Assembly: GCA_014381785.1 (NCBI GenBank)
Contig: JACNKZ010000030.1
Location: forward strand, 1 to 46,205
Direction: 5' to 3'
Origin: Kiritimatiellota bacterium
Lineage (GTDB): Bacteria; Verrucomicrobiota; Kiritimatiellia; Kiritimatiellales; Tichowtungiaceae
DNA length: 46,205 nt
Shown: positions 32,363 through 40,700 of the stretch, piece after piece
Numbering within the stretch: position 1 is the stretch's first letter
Layout of the letters: every line of letters begins with the position of its first letter
Notes under the pieces: generated by a model
Database searches by the model: none
What the model was told of the DNA's origin: nothing
What the model saw: the letters and a program-made list of their open reading frames with translations, nothing else
Made by a program: the position numbers and the translations under genes

Positions 32363-32613
32363 AGGCAGAATAATTTTAAGGCAAAATGATTACTTATTCA
32401 TTTGCAGGTGGTTGCGAGAATTATTGCCGCTGAAACATTCCCTCCGGTCATTATTTTGCTTTGCAAAATTATCTTTCCACTTCGTTTCAAGGCGCTGCCG
32501 TCTCAATTGCCAGTCGCTGCGCTCCTTGCCACACATCCGTGTGGCCTCTCTCCCTCTGGTCGAGTGCGCCAGCCTCACTTCGTGTCTGCCTCCAAATCAT
32601 TCTGCCTAAAAAT
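32363..32613. mobile_element. MITE-like unit: GGCAGAAT inverted ends around structured element
   Basis: AGGCAGAATAATTTTAAGGCA (start 32363) and its inverted relative (32587-32609, AGGCAGAATGATTTGGAGGCA on the minus strand) differ at about four of 23 positions. They bracket structured element copy 2. The layout resembles a small inverted-repeat transposable unit, but no target duplication is clear. Confidence 0.45.
32422..32566 (-). repeat. Structured dispersed element, copy 2
   Basis: Read on the minus strand it starts CACTCGACC and ends GGCAAT, matching copy 1 at 6574-6726. Hairpin 1 is GCCACAC-GGAT-GTGTGGC (32528-32545), and hairpin 2 has ATTTTGC/GCAAAAT arms (32453-32469). Both differ from copy 1 by compensating changes. 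Confidence 0.8.
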
Positions 32614-32684
32614 GCCCACTACTCCACCACTCCGGGACTCCATCAGCATGGCGGGCGGAGCCTATGGCGAAGACTGCTCTAATC

Positions 32685-34157
32685 TCAAAGAACCGGAGAC
32701 ATGAGCGCGGCGAGGTTTTCGAGGAAGCGGCGGTGGACGGGGCGGTTGTGCCAGTCGACGAGCAGAATCTCGTCGCTGGAGTCGATGTCTTCGTGGATCA
32801 GGTTTTTGAGGGCGTCGGCGAAGGGTTTGCTGTAGACGGCGGCGGAGGTTTCGTAGTTGAGGCTGAGGCTGCGGTTGTCGAGATTGGCGGTGCCGATCAG
32901 CGCGAGCTCGCCGTCGACCACCAGCGCTTTGGCGTGCATGAAGGGCGGATGGCGTTCGTAGATTTTTACACCGGCGAGCAGCAGGTCTTCGTAGAGCGCG
33001 CGGCTGGCGAACCCGGCGTAGCGGTGGTTGTTTTTCTGCGGCACGATCAGGCGCACATCCACACCGCGCAGGGCGGCGGAGTGCAGCGCGCGCAGAATTT
33101 CGGCGGGCGGCACAAAGTAAGGGGTGACGGCCAGAACCTCTTTTTTCGCCAGCGTGACGGCGTTGAAGAAGGTTTCGATGGCCACATCTTTTTCGGTAGA
33201 GGGTCCGCTGTTGATGAGCCGTACGGTGACGTCGCCGGCGTCGCCGCTTTTGGGGAAGTAGTTTTCGGTGAGCAGGGTTTCGGGATTTTCTCCGGTGATG
33301 AAGTACCAGTCGCGCAAAAAGGAGTATTGCAGTTCCTGCACGATGGGACCTTCGGCGGCGAAGTGGTAGTCGCGGATGGGGCCGTTTTTGTGGGCGGAGG
33401 TGTTTTCGTCGTGCAGGTTGACGCCGCCGAAGAAGGCGGTTTTGCCGTCGACAATGAGTGCTTTGCGGTGGTTGCGCAGGTTGATTTGAAGCTGGCGTTT
33501 GAGCGGGTTGGCCTGGGTCCACCCGGCGATCTGAATGTTTTTAACCCAGCGATATTTTAGGAAAAAGCCGAGCCGGTGGGCGCGGGTGGAGCCGAAGCGG
33601 TCGTAGAGGACACGCACCTGCACACCCTCGGCGGCTTTGGCGGCGAGCGCGTCCATAAATTCATGGCTGATGGTGTCGCGGCCGATGATAAAGCTTTGCA
33701 GGTGGATGTGCTTTTGCGCGCCGCGGATGGCGGTGAGCATGGCGGGGTAGGCTTCGTCGCCGCCGGCGAGCGGGGTGAGGCGGTTGCCGGCATGGGCAGG
33801 ATGATCCGGCAGCAGGGCGTTGAGCACGTGATCCATTCCCTGCTGGAGTTCGTTGCCGGCGGGCGCTTCGGCGATGTCGTGCCAGTAGGCGAACGGCGCG
33901 GCTTCGCGGGTTCCTGCGCGGGTGCTAAGCAGATGCTCCTCCGTCAGAAATTTTTTAAAGCCGCGGTCGGCCACGCGGTCGACGCCGAAGGTGAGGTAGA
34001 ACAGGGGTCCGACCAGCGGAAAAGACCAGGCGATGAAAATCCAGAGCAGGGTGGAGCTGGCGTTGCGCCGCCGCTGCAGACTGTGGAAGGTGACCAGCCC
34101 GAACGCCGTGAAGTGTAAAACGGTTCCGAGCGTCAGAATGATTGGGTGATGTAACAT
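32685..34157 (-). CDS. cls: Cardiolipin synthase (phospholipase D family)
   Basis: The enzyme (490 aa) condenses phosphatidylglycerol into cardiolipin at the membrane. Two N-terminal membrane helices (ILTLGTVLHFTAFGLVTF, TLLWIFIAWSFPLVGPLFYLTFG) precede two PLD domains with HKD motifs, NHRKALIVDGKTAFFGG and MHAKALVVDGELALIGTANLD. Length fits bacterial ClsA-like enzymes. Large open frames on the opposite strand are shadows. It is alone on its strand, preceded by a palindrome pair. Confidence 0.94.
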   Translation of the reverse strand: MLHHPIILTLGTVLHFTAFGLVTFHSLQRRRNASSTLLWIFIAWSFPLVGPLFYLTFGVDRVADRGFKKFLTEEHLLSTRAGTREAAPFAYWHDIAEAPAGNELQQGMDHVLNALLPDHPAHAGNRLTPLAGGDEAYPAMLTAIRGAQKHIHLQSFIIGRDTISHEFMDALAAKAAEGVQVRVLYDRFGSTRAHRLGFFLKYRWVKNIQIAGWTQANPLKRQLQINLRNHRKALIVDGKTAFFGGVNLHDENTSAHKNGPIRDYHFAAEGPIVQELQYSFLRDWYFITGENPETLLTENYFPKSGDAGDVTVRLINSGPSTEKDVAIETFFNAVTLAKKEVLAVTPYFVPPAEILRALHSAALRGVDVRLIVPQKNNHRYAGFASRALYEDLLLAGVKIYERHPPFMHAKALVVDGELALIGTANLDNRSLSLNYETSAAVYSKPFADALKNLIHEDIDSSDEILLVDWHNRPVHRRFLENLAALMSPVL

Positions 34158-34201
34158 GCCGCATTATGGACACGAAACACCCCTTTGTGAAAACCGAAAA
34201 C

Positions 34202-34258
34202 TTCCAACCATTGGAAAAAAGAGATCGGCTGTTATGCGATCTTATCCAGACATTGGAT
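34202..34258. repeat. Palindrome pair upstream of cls (42-nt spacing)
   Basis: TTCCAA-CCA-TTGGAA (34202-34216) and a degenerate ATCCAG-ACA-TTGGAT (34244-34258) start 42 nt apart. The second lies in a hairpin, CTTATCCAG...CTGGATAAC, which may be a transcription-end structure for the metX-GNAT message. Confidence 0.75.
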
Positions 34259-34362
34259 TTTTTGACTGGATAACAGATCCGAAGTGTCGGATTCCGAGTG
34301 TTCGGAGATGAATAGGATTTTTGGCATCCTGATAGATCCCGTAATCCTGTCAGAATTCTTTT

Positions 34363-34430
34363 AGCTCTCGAGCGCGTTGCGGATGGCGTCGTTTTCGATG
34401 AGTCGGTCGCGGACGACAGGCTCAACGCCC
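34363..34430 (-). pseudogene. Decayed metX 3' end
   Basis: On the minus strand the frame reads ...VVRDRLIENDAIRNALES then stop. This equals the metX segments REIRDRLIEN and DAIRNALAI joined with the ~30 intervening residues missing. At DNA level, 21 nt (AGCGCGTTGCGGATGGCGTCG) are identical to the metX end at 34979-34999. The GNAT gene therefore sits between metX and a remnant of its own tail. Confidence 0.75.
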
Positions 34431-34438
34431 CGGGATCA

Positions 34439-34960
34439 TTATCTGTCAGATAAAGATTTGCGCATGAGAAGGACCGTTCTTTGGTCTTTTCCCACCGGAT
34501 AGAGCTCTTCCCCAACCATTGTGAATTCCCATTTTTTATAAATATCTTGAGCTACCGTATTGCCGTCCCAGACCCGAAGCCAGATGTCGCGTATGTTTCG
34601 GTTTTTCGCATAGGCCTCAGAATGCATTTCTAAAAGTCTGCCGACTCCGTGGCCTCGATAATCGCTGTCAACGTAAAGGCGTTGAAGCTCAATGCAACTG
34701 GGTGAGTCGATGCATTCGGGCGGAGGCGATTGAATCAGTTTAGCGTACCCACAAGGATTTAATGCTGAATTCTGACAGACAAAATAGGTTGCTGATAAGC
34801 CATTTATTTCTTCACGAATGGTGGATTCTGAAAAGGCATGGTCGATGTATTGATTCAATTCTTCCAGTGGCAAGGTGCACTGATACGCATAAATAAACGA
34901 TTTGCGTCCGAAGTCAGAGAGATACGCGATATGCGATGAATCTGCCTCAATGACGGTCAT
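34439..34960 (-). CDS. GNAT-family N-acetyltransferase
   Basis: The protein (173 aa) has the GNAT acetyl-CoA-binding core: IELQRLYVDSDYRGHGVGRLLEMHSEAYA gives the R/QxxGxG/A motif, and IWLRVWDGNTVAQDIYKKWEF is the late motif. It is probably a small-molecule or peptide acetyltransferase, substrate unknown. It starts 8 nt after the metX stop, so it is in the met operon. Codon use is noticeably more A/T-rich than metX. It is flanked by metX and a metX tail remnant, suggesting insertion. Confidence 0.88.
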   Translation of the reverse strand: MTVIEADSSHIAYLSDFGRKSFIYAYQCTLPLEELNQYIDHAFSESTIREEINGLSATYFVCQNSALNPCGYAKLIQSPPPECIDSPSCIELQRLYVDSDYRGHGVGRLLEMHSEAYAKNRNIRDIWLRVWDGNTVAQDIYKKWEFTMVGEELYPVGKDQRTVLLMRKSLSDR

Positions 34961-34968
34961 TTGTTTTT

Positions 34969-36099
34969 TTAGATGGCCAGCGCGTTGCGGATGGCGTCGG
35001 TGTAGAGGTCGGGCTCGAGCAGGAAGGAGTCGTGGCCTTTGTCCGACGGTACATTGTGATATTCGCACTCAATTCCGTTTTCAATCAGGCGGTCGCGGAT
35101 TTCTCTCTGTTCATCCGGATAGAAGCAGACGTCGTCGTCAATTGAGATGACGAGGTATTTCTGGTGGCGGCAGGGCGCGAACAGCGCGGCGTAGGTTTTC
35201 GCACCTGTGTTTTCGAGCAGGTCGTATTTGGACCACGCGGCGACCAGCTGAATGTAGCTGTTGGCATCGAAGCGTTTGACCAGCTTGCGTCCCTGATGCA
35301 GCAGGAAGGATTCGAGCGGGCTGCGGATTTTGTACCACGAAAATTCGTCGTGCTCCTGTTCGAAGCGGTCGTGGGCGCGCTGTTCAATGACGTGCAGTGA
35401 GACGAAGGTTTTGTGGGAAATCATCCGGGCGAGGGCCAGACCGCGGACGGGCGGGACGCCGTCGTAGTAGTTGCCGTCGCAGAAGTTGGGGTCGTTTTCG
35501 ATGGCCAGGATCTGTTCGAGGTTGTGCGCGTGGGTGAGGATGGTGGAGGCGAGTCCGCAGGCAATCGGAATAACATGGTCGACGCGTTCTGGATAGCGCA
35601 CGGCAAAGTTGAGTGTCAGGTTTCCGCCGAGCGATGCGCCGACCACGGCGTGCAGTTTGCCGATGCCGAGGTGGTCGAGCAGGGGAATCTGCGAGTCGAC
35701 GATGTCGCCGAATTGGATGTGTGGGAAGCTGCCGCCGTAGGGTTTTCCGGTTGCGGGATTGATCGACGACGGGCCGGTCGATCCGTAGCAGCCGCCGATA
35801 TAGTTGGCGCAAACCACGAAAAAGCGGTCGGTGTCGAGCGCTTTTCCCGGGCCGATGAAATCCTCCCACCAGCCGGTCTGGCACTCACTGTTCCAGTGTT
35901 CGCCGACGCCCGGCACGTCCGGGTTGAAGCCGGCGGCGTGCTGCGAGCCGGTCAGCGCGTGGAACAGCAGAATGGCGTTATCCTTCGCTTCATTGAGCTC
36001 GCCGTAGGTTTCATAGGCCAGCGTGACCGGGCTGAGCGTTTCACCGGTCCGGAGCGTCAACGAGTCGTACTCAAAAAATTTGGTTTCAACGTTTTCCAT
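34969..36099 (-). CDS. metX: Homoserine O-acetyltransferase
   Basis: MetX (376 aa) activates homoserine with acetyl-CoA (some homologues use succinyl-CoA) for methionine synthesis. It is an alpha/beta hydrolase: the nucleophile elbow is VVGASLGGN, with HALTGSQHAAGF and the GGCYGSTGPSSINPATGKPYGGSFP signature. The late SDKGHDSFL provides the catalytic His. The start at 36099 is preferred to 36150, because the upstream residues come from an AATATTCCA repeat. It is downstream of metY by 78 nt, consistent with one SAM-controlled transcript. Confidence 0.96.
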   Translation of the reverse strand: MENVETKFFEYDSLTLRTGETLSPVTLAYETYGELNEAKDNAILLFHALTGSQHAAGFNPDVPGVGEHWNSECQTGWWEDFIGPGKALDTDRFFVVCANYIGGCYGSTGPSSINPATGKPYGGSFPHIQFGDIVDSQIPLLDHLGIGKLHAVVGASLGGNLTLNFAVRYPERVDHVIPIACGLASTILTHAHNLEQILAIENDPNFCDGNYYDGVPPVRGLALARMISHKTFVSLHVIEQRAHDRFEQEHDEFSWYKIRSPLESFLLHQGRKLVKRFDANSYIQLVAAWSKYDLLENTGAKTYAALFAPCRHQKYLVISIDDDVCFYPDEQREIRDRLIENGIECEYHNVPSDKGHDSFLLEPDLYTDAIRNALAI

Positions 36100-36116
36100 A
36101 ATAGAGGGAATATAAA

Positions 36117-36175
36117 GAATATTGGAAGATGGGCGAACCCAATATTCCAATATTCCAATACTCCATCACTCCAGT
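36117..36175. repeat. AATATTCCA tandem repeat with hairpin
   Basis: AATATTCCA, AATATTCCA-like, AATACTCCA and TCACTCCA units run 36139-36174. GAATATTGG (36117-36125) pairs with CCAATATTC (36139-36147). The metX-metY spacer contains nothing else. Related CACTCC units lie at 32617-32641. Confidence 0.75.
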
Positions 36176-36177
36176 TC

Positions 36178-37455
36178 TTACTTCAGCGCCTGTTCAATGT
36201 CGGCGGTGAGATCGTCAATATGTTCGATGCCGACGGAGAGACGGACGAGGCCGGGGGTGATCCCGCCGGACGCCTGCTGCTCTTCGGTCAGCTGCGAGTG
36301 GGTGGTGCTCGCCGGATGAATCGCCAGACTCTTCGCATCGCCGACGTTGGCGAGGTGCGAGAAGGTCTTGAGCGATTCAATGAATTTGCGTCCGGCCGCT
36401 TCGCCGCCTTTGAGTTCGAAGACAACGGTGGCGCCGTAGCCGTCCTTGAGCAGCTTTTTGGCCACCTTGTGCGACGGGTGGCTGTGGAGGCCGGGGTAGC
36501 GGACCCATTCGACTTCTTTCTGCTTTTCGAGGAACTTGGCGACGTCCAGCGCGTTTTCGCTGTGGCGCGCCAGCCGCAGGCTGAGCGTTTCGATTCCCTG
36601 CAGGAATTGCCAGGCGTTGTCGGGCGAAATACAGGCGCCGAGGTTGCGCAGCGGCACGAGCCTCATGCGCAGGATGTAGGCGAGCGGGCGCAGTTCGTCG
36701 GGCAGGTCGATGGCGTAGCGGATGCCGTGGTAGCTTTCGTCCGGCTCGGAGAGCAGAGGATGCTTGCCGGCCGCCCAGTCGAATTTTCCGGAGTCGACGA
36801 CGATGCCGCCGATTCCGTTGCCGTGGCCGCCGTACCATTTGGTGAGCGAGGAGACGACGATGTCGGCGCCGTGCTCAATGGGCTTCAGCAGTGCGGCGGT
36901 GGTGAAAGTGCCGTCGACAATCAGCGGCAGGCCGTTGGCGTGCGCGATGTCGGCGATGGCTTCAATGTCGGAGACGTCGAGCGACGGGTTGCCGATGGTT
37001 TCGGTATACAGCGCTTTGGTTTTGCCAGTGATGGCCGCCGCAAAGTTCTGCGGGTCGGACGGGTCGACAAAATGTACGGTGATGCCGAGCTGCGGCAGGA
37101 TGTTGTTGAACTGCGTGTAGGTTCCTCCGTAGAGGTTGCTCGACGCGACAATTTCATCACCGGCCTGGGCCAGGTTGATGATGCTGTAGAAGATGGCGGC
37201 GGTTCCCGAGGCGAGGGCCAGGGCGCCGGCACCGCCTTCAAGTGCGGCGACACGCTGTTCGAGCACATCGGTGGTCGGGTTCATCAGGCGGGTGTAGATG
37301 TTGCCCGGCTCTTTGAGGCCGAATAAATTTGCGGCGTGCTCGGTGTTTTTAAAGACGTAAGCACTGGTTCGATAGATTGGAACCGCACAGCTGCCTGTGG
37401 TCGGATCCGGGGTGTAGCCCGCGTGGAGCGCCAGCGTTTCTGTTTTGTTGCTCAT
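36178..37455 (-). CDS. metY: O-acetylhomoserine sulfhydrylase
   Basis: The enzyme (425 aa) makes homocysteine from O-acetylhomoserine and sulfide. It is PLP-dependent: the Schiff-base lysine is in SSLTKWYGGHGNGIGG. Family segments GNIYTRLMNPTTDVLEQRVAALEGG and ASSNLYGGTYTQFNNILPQLGI are clear. The start at 37455 is supported by an AGAGGG sequence and by family N-termini; an upstream start at 37485 is less likely. It is the first gene after a SAM-family riboswitch, and metX follows. Confidence 0.96.
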   Translation of the reverse strand: MSNKTETLALHAGYTPDPTTGSCAVPIYRTSAYVFKNTEHAANLFGLKEPGNIYTRLMNPTTDVLEQRVAALEGGAGALALASGTAAIFYSIINLAQAGDEIVASSNLYGGTYTQFNNILPQLGITVHFVDPSDPQNFAAAITGKTKALYTETIGNPSLDVSDIEAIADIAHANGLPLIVDGTFTTAALLKPIEHGADIVVSSLTKWYGGHGNGIGGIVVDSGKFDWAAGKHPLLSEPDESYHGIRYAIDLPDELRPLAYILRMRLVPLRNLGACISPDNAWQFLQGIETLSLRLARHSENALDVAKFLEKQKEVEWVRYPGLHSHPSHKVAKKLLKDGYGATVVFELKGGEAAGRKFIESLKTFSHLANVGDAKSLAIHPASTTHSQLTEEQQASGGITPGLVRLSVGIEHIDDLTADIEQALK

Positions 37456-37490
37456 GATGTCCCTCTCATTTCTATTTGTTCTCAAACTGT

Positions 37491-37609
37491 TTAAGAGAGG
37501 GCTGGGCGCTTACGCTTCCAACTTTCCCCTTGCGGGGCACATTGCCTTTTGTAAGGCCGGAGCACCTTGGTTGTCAGGTTGCCGGGCGCGTCACCTGCGC
37601 CTCTCTTAA
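37491..37609 (-). ncRNA. SAM riboswitch (SAM-I clan) in the metY leader
   Basis: On the minus strand the closing stem TTAAGAGAGG/CCTCTCTTAA (37600-37609 with 37491-37500) encloses CCCGGCAACC, AACCAAGGTGCTCC and GGAAAG motifs in the order of SAM-I aptamers. It sits 36 nt upstream of the metY start and 12 nt after a promoter. It should turn off metY-metX when SAM is high. The consensus is slightly variant, so a SAM-I/IV-type variant is possible. No terminator with a T-run is evident, so translational control of metY is plausible. Confidence 0.88.
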
Positions 37610-37620
37610 TGCATGGGGGC

Positions 37621-37648
37621 AACATACCTGTTTTTTTATTGGTGTCAA
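37621..37648 (-). promoter_or_regulatory. metY promoter
   Basis: On the minus strand TTGACA (37643-37648) and TATGTT (37621-37626) are 16 nt apart, with the predicted transcript start close to the riboswitch 5' end. Confidence 0.8.
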
Positions 37649-37777
37649 CCCCTCTAATTAAAAAATGTTATAAAAAAGATCACAGTTTACGCTTTTAGCG
37701 GATGGCTACGGATATAATGCATGCGCAGGCCCTTCGCACTTGCCAAGCTTTATCGGCTTCCCTAGTCTCTGGCGAAT

Positions 37778-40700
37778 ATGAAAATCAAACAATTCGCCTT
37801 TTTTATCGTCGTTTCAGTTCTCTTCTCACTGACGGCCTCATCGGAAGAGCTTTCATATCAGGAGAGCGCCAGCGGGAATTATATCTATCTGAACCCGTTC
37901 AGCCATAAACCGGCTACGCCGGCGGAACACTGGGCGTATGCAAGTGTGTTGCGCGAGCAAGGGAAACTTACTGCCGCCCGCAAGCAGTTTGATGTGCTTC
38001 TGAAGCGCTGGCCGGAAAGTCCGGAGGCGGCGGCCGCCAAGCAGGCCGTCGGGGATATTTATTTCGAGCAGGGGAAAGATCAAGAGGCGTTTGAAGCCTA
38101 CGAAGAGTTGATTCAGAGCTATTACACCGGCCTGAAAAATTATGACTCCATTCTGGAGAATCAGTACGCCATTGCTCAGCGGGAAATGACCCGCAAACGC
38201 ATGAGGGTGCTCTTCGGCGGTTACACGGCGCCGGAACGCGCCATTCCCTATCTGGAGTCGATTCTTCGCAACGCGCCGCAGTGGGAGCTTGCGCCGGAGA
38301 TCCAGTTTACGATCGGCGAGGCCTATCGCCGCAACGGGGAATATGCCATGGCGGTGGCCGCTTATACGACCGTGGAATATCGCTATCCCGACAGCCCGTT
38401 CGCTGAGCAGGCGGCTTTTCAAAAAATTCAGAGCCTGAAATATCTGGTTGAGCACACGCCGTACAGTGTCGATCTTCGTGAGGACGCACAGCTGGCGGTT
38501 GATGTTTTCTCCGCCAATTATCCGGACTCCGCGTATTCCTCCGACATCGCTTCCTTTGCAGACGATCTGGCGGAGCGCGCCGCACAGAGCGATTTCGAAA
38601 TCGGCGAGTTCTATGAGCGCGTGCCGGATCCAATTGAAAAGGAAGCCGCCCGCATCTATTATCAGAAGGTGATCAAGGAACACGCCGGAACCGACTATGC
38701 CGAGGCGGCCACAGAGCGCTTGCGGGTTCTGTTCCCCGTAGATGAAAAGAGGACAGCCGAAATTACAACCGTTGCCGTCGTAGCCGCAACCGCAGCTGCA
38801 GACGCAGAGCGCGTGGATCCCGGACCGCTTCCCGACCGCCTGGTGGACGACGCGGAAGCCATTGAGGTGACCGCCGACCGGATGGAGTATCAGGATGATG
38901 TGCTGGTCGGGGAAGGACATGTGGCGATTCAACAGGATGGCGCCAGCCTGCAGGCTGATCATGTCAGTGTGAACCCCGAGACCGGCGATATCACCGCCAT
39001 GGGCAACATCGTGATGCTTCGCGACGGTAACCGCTGGGAAGGCGACGAGCTGATCTATAATTTCAAAACCAAGCAAGGCAACTTCAGTGAGTCCGCCATG
39101 TATTTTGAGCCGGTTTATATTACCGCCGAGAAAACGGAGCGCACAGCCACCAACGAATTTTTGATGACCAATGCCCGGATGACCACCTGTTCCGGCGATA
39201 AGCCGTTGATTTATGCCAAGGCCCGTGAAATACGCATCATCGACGAGGACAAAGAGAGCGGACGCCTTATCAAGGCGAAAGACGTCACCTTCTATGTCGG
39301 CAAAGTTCCTGTTTTCTACACACCGGTCTGGCAGCGCTATCTGGGCTACCGCGTCTTCACTTATAGCGTCGGTTACGGCGGACGGCTTGGCGTCTTTCTT
39401 ATGGGCCGCGCCACGGTGCATCCGACCGAGTGGCTGGTGTCCAGCACCCATCTGGACCTCTACTCCGATCGGGGTATCGGGGTGGGGCAGGACTTCCGCT
39501 GGACCACCGCGAACGGGCAAGGCGGCATCAAAACCTATTTCATTAACGACGCCGATCCCTTCGATGAGGACGACACCGCCGCCGAGCAGGCGCTGATCGA
39601 CTCACAGCGCTACCGCGTGCGGCTCGACCATCGCGAGCAGATCAATGACGAGACCTATTTCCAGACGGAGTTTAACTACTTAAGCGATCCGGATATTCTG
39701 GAGGACTTCTTTAACGACGAATTCCGCGAAGAGGCGAACCCGGAAAACTTTGCCGTAGTGCAGCATGCCACGGACGAATACGCCGCCAGCCTGCGGGTTG
39801 ACCGCCGCCTTAATGATTTTTATACCACCGTCAACCGTAGTCCGGAGCTGAGCTTCGACTGGTATCGCGCCGCGCTTGATAACGGATTCTTCTTTCAGAG
39901 CGATAACAGCTTTGGTTTTTATGAAATGTTTAGCGCGCAAACCAATCTGCCGCCGGTGCCAGACGGACCGGAATACAGCAGTGGCCGCCTCGACTCCTAT
40001 AATCAACTCTTCCTTCCGATTCGGATTAAGGAGTTTTTCAACGTGATTCCGCGTGTTGCCTATCGGGGAACCTGGTACGGCGATACACCGGCAGGCTCAG
40101 CCGAATACCGAAACATTTTTGAGTTCGGCACGCTGACGTCCTTCAAATCGCATAAAGTGCTGACCGAAGAGAGCGCTTTCTACGGTGACGGCCTGCGCCA
40201 CATCGTCGAGCCCTATGCCGAGTACCTTTACCGGGATTCAAGCATTGCAACCAACCAGCTATATCAGTTCGACGAAATCGATGCGCTCGATGACCGCAAT
40301 GAAATCCGCTTCGGGGTGCGCAATTTCATTCAGACCAAGCGCGGAGCCACGCGCATCGTTAACTTCCTCGATGCCGATGTGTTCACCGCCTATCGTTTTA
40401 ACCACGCGGAAGACGGAAACGCCTTCGGTCCGCTTGAAGCCGATTTGCAGATGATTTTGAGTGACCGGTTCCGCATTCAGTCCGATCTCGAATACGACAT
40501 GTATGAGAGCAAATTCAATGACTATAACGCCCGCATCAAATACACCAGTGCCGACCAGAGCCAGTATGCGGTGGAATATCGCTATCTGGACGGGGCCCGT
40601 TCATTGATCAGTACTTCCGCTGAACTTTTTCCCAACGACAACTGGTCCTATCAATTCTTGCTTCGTTACGACTCGACATGGGAAGAATGGCGCGAGCGCC

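Larger units (their letters stand above)
32028..32684. other. Repeat cluster without genes (657 nt)
   Basis: Open frames here are remnants of repeats. From left to right: paired palindromes (32088, 32119); an inverted GACAGGCT repeat (32152-32223); tandem ACAAAATCATGG (about 32267-32291); an inverted GGCAGAAT pair (32363, 32587) around structured element copy 2 (32422-32566); and degenerate CACTCC units (about 32617-32641). No gene is supported. Confidence 0.75.

Noticed and set aside
32390-32704. Small open frames in the repeat cluster with an ERSDWQL-like peptide
   Set aside because: They arise from translating structured element copy 2, and similar frames appear in copy 1; conservation is of RNA or DNA structure rather than of codons.
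32664-33560. 298-codon open frame opposite cardiolipin synthase
   Set aside because: Low-complexity product mirroring cls; cls has two HKD motifs.
35413-37326. 637-codon open frame opposite metX and metY
   Set aside because: It spans two well-supported genes and their spacer on the other strand; this follows from GC-rich codon bias.
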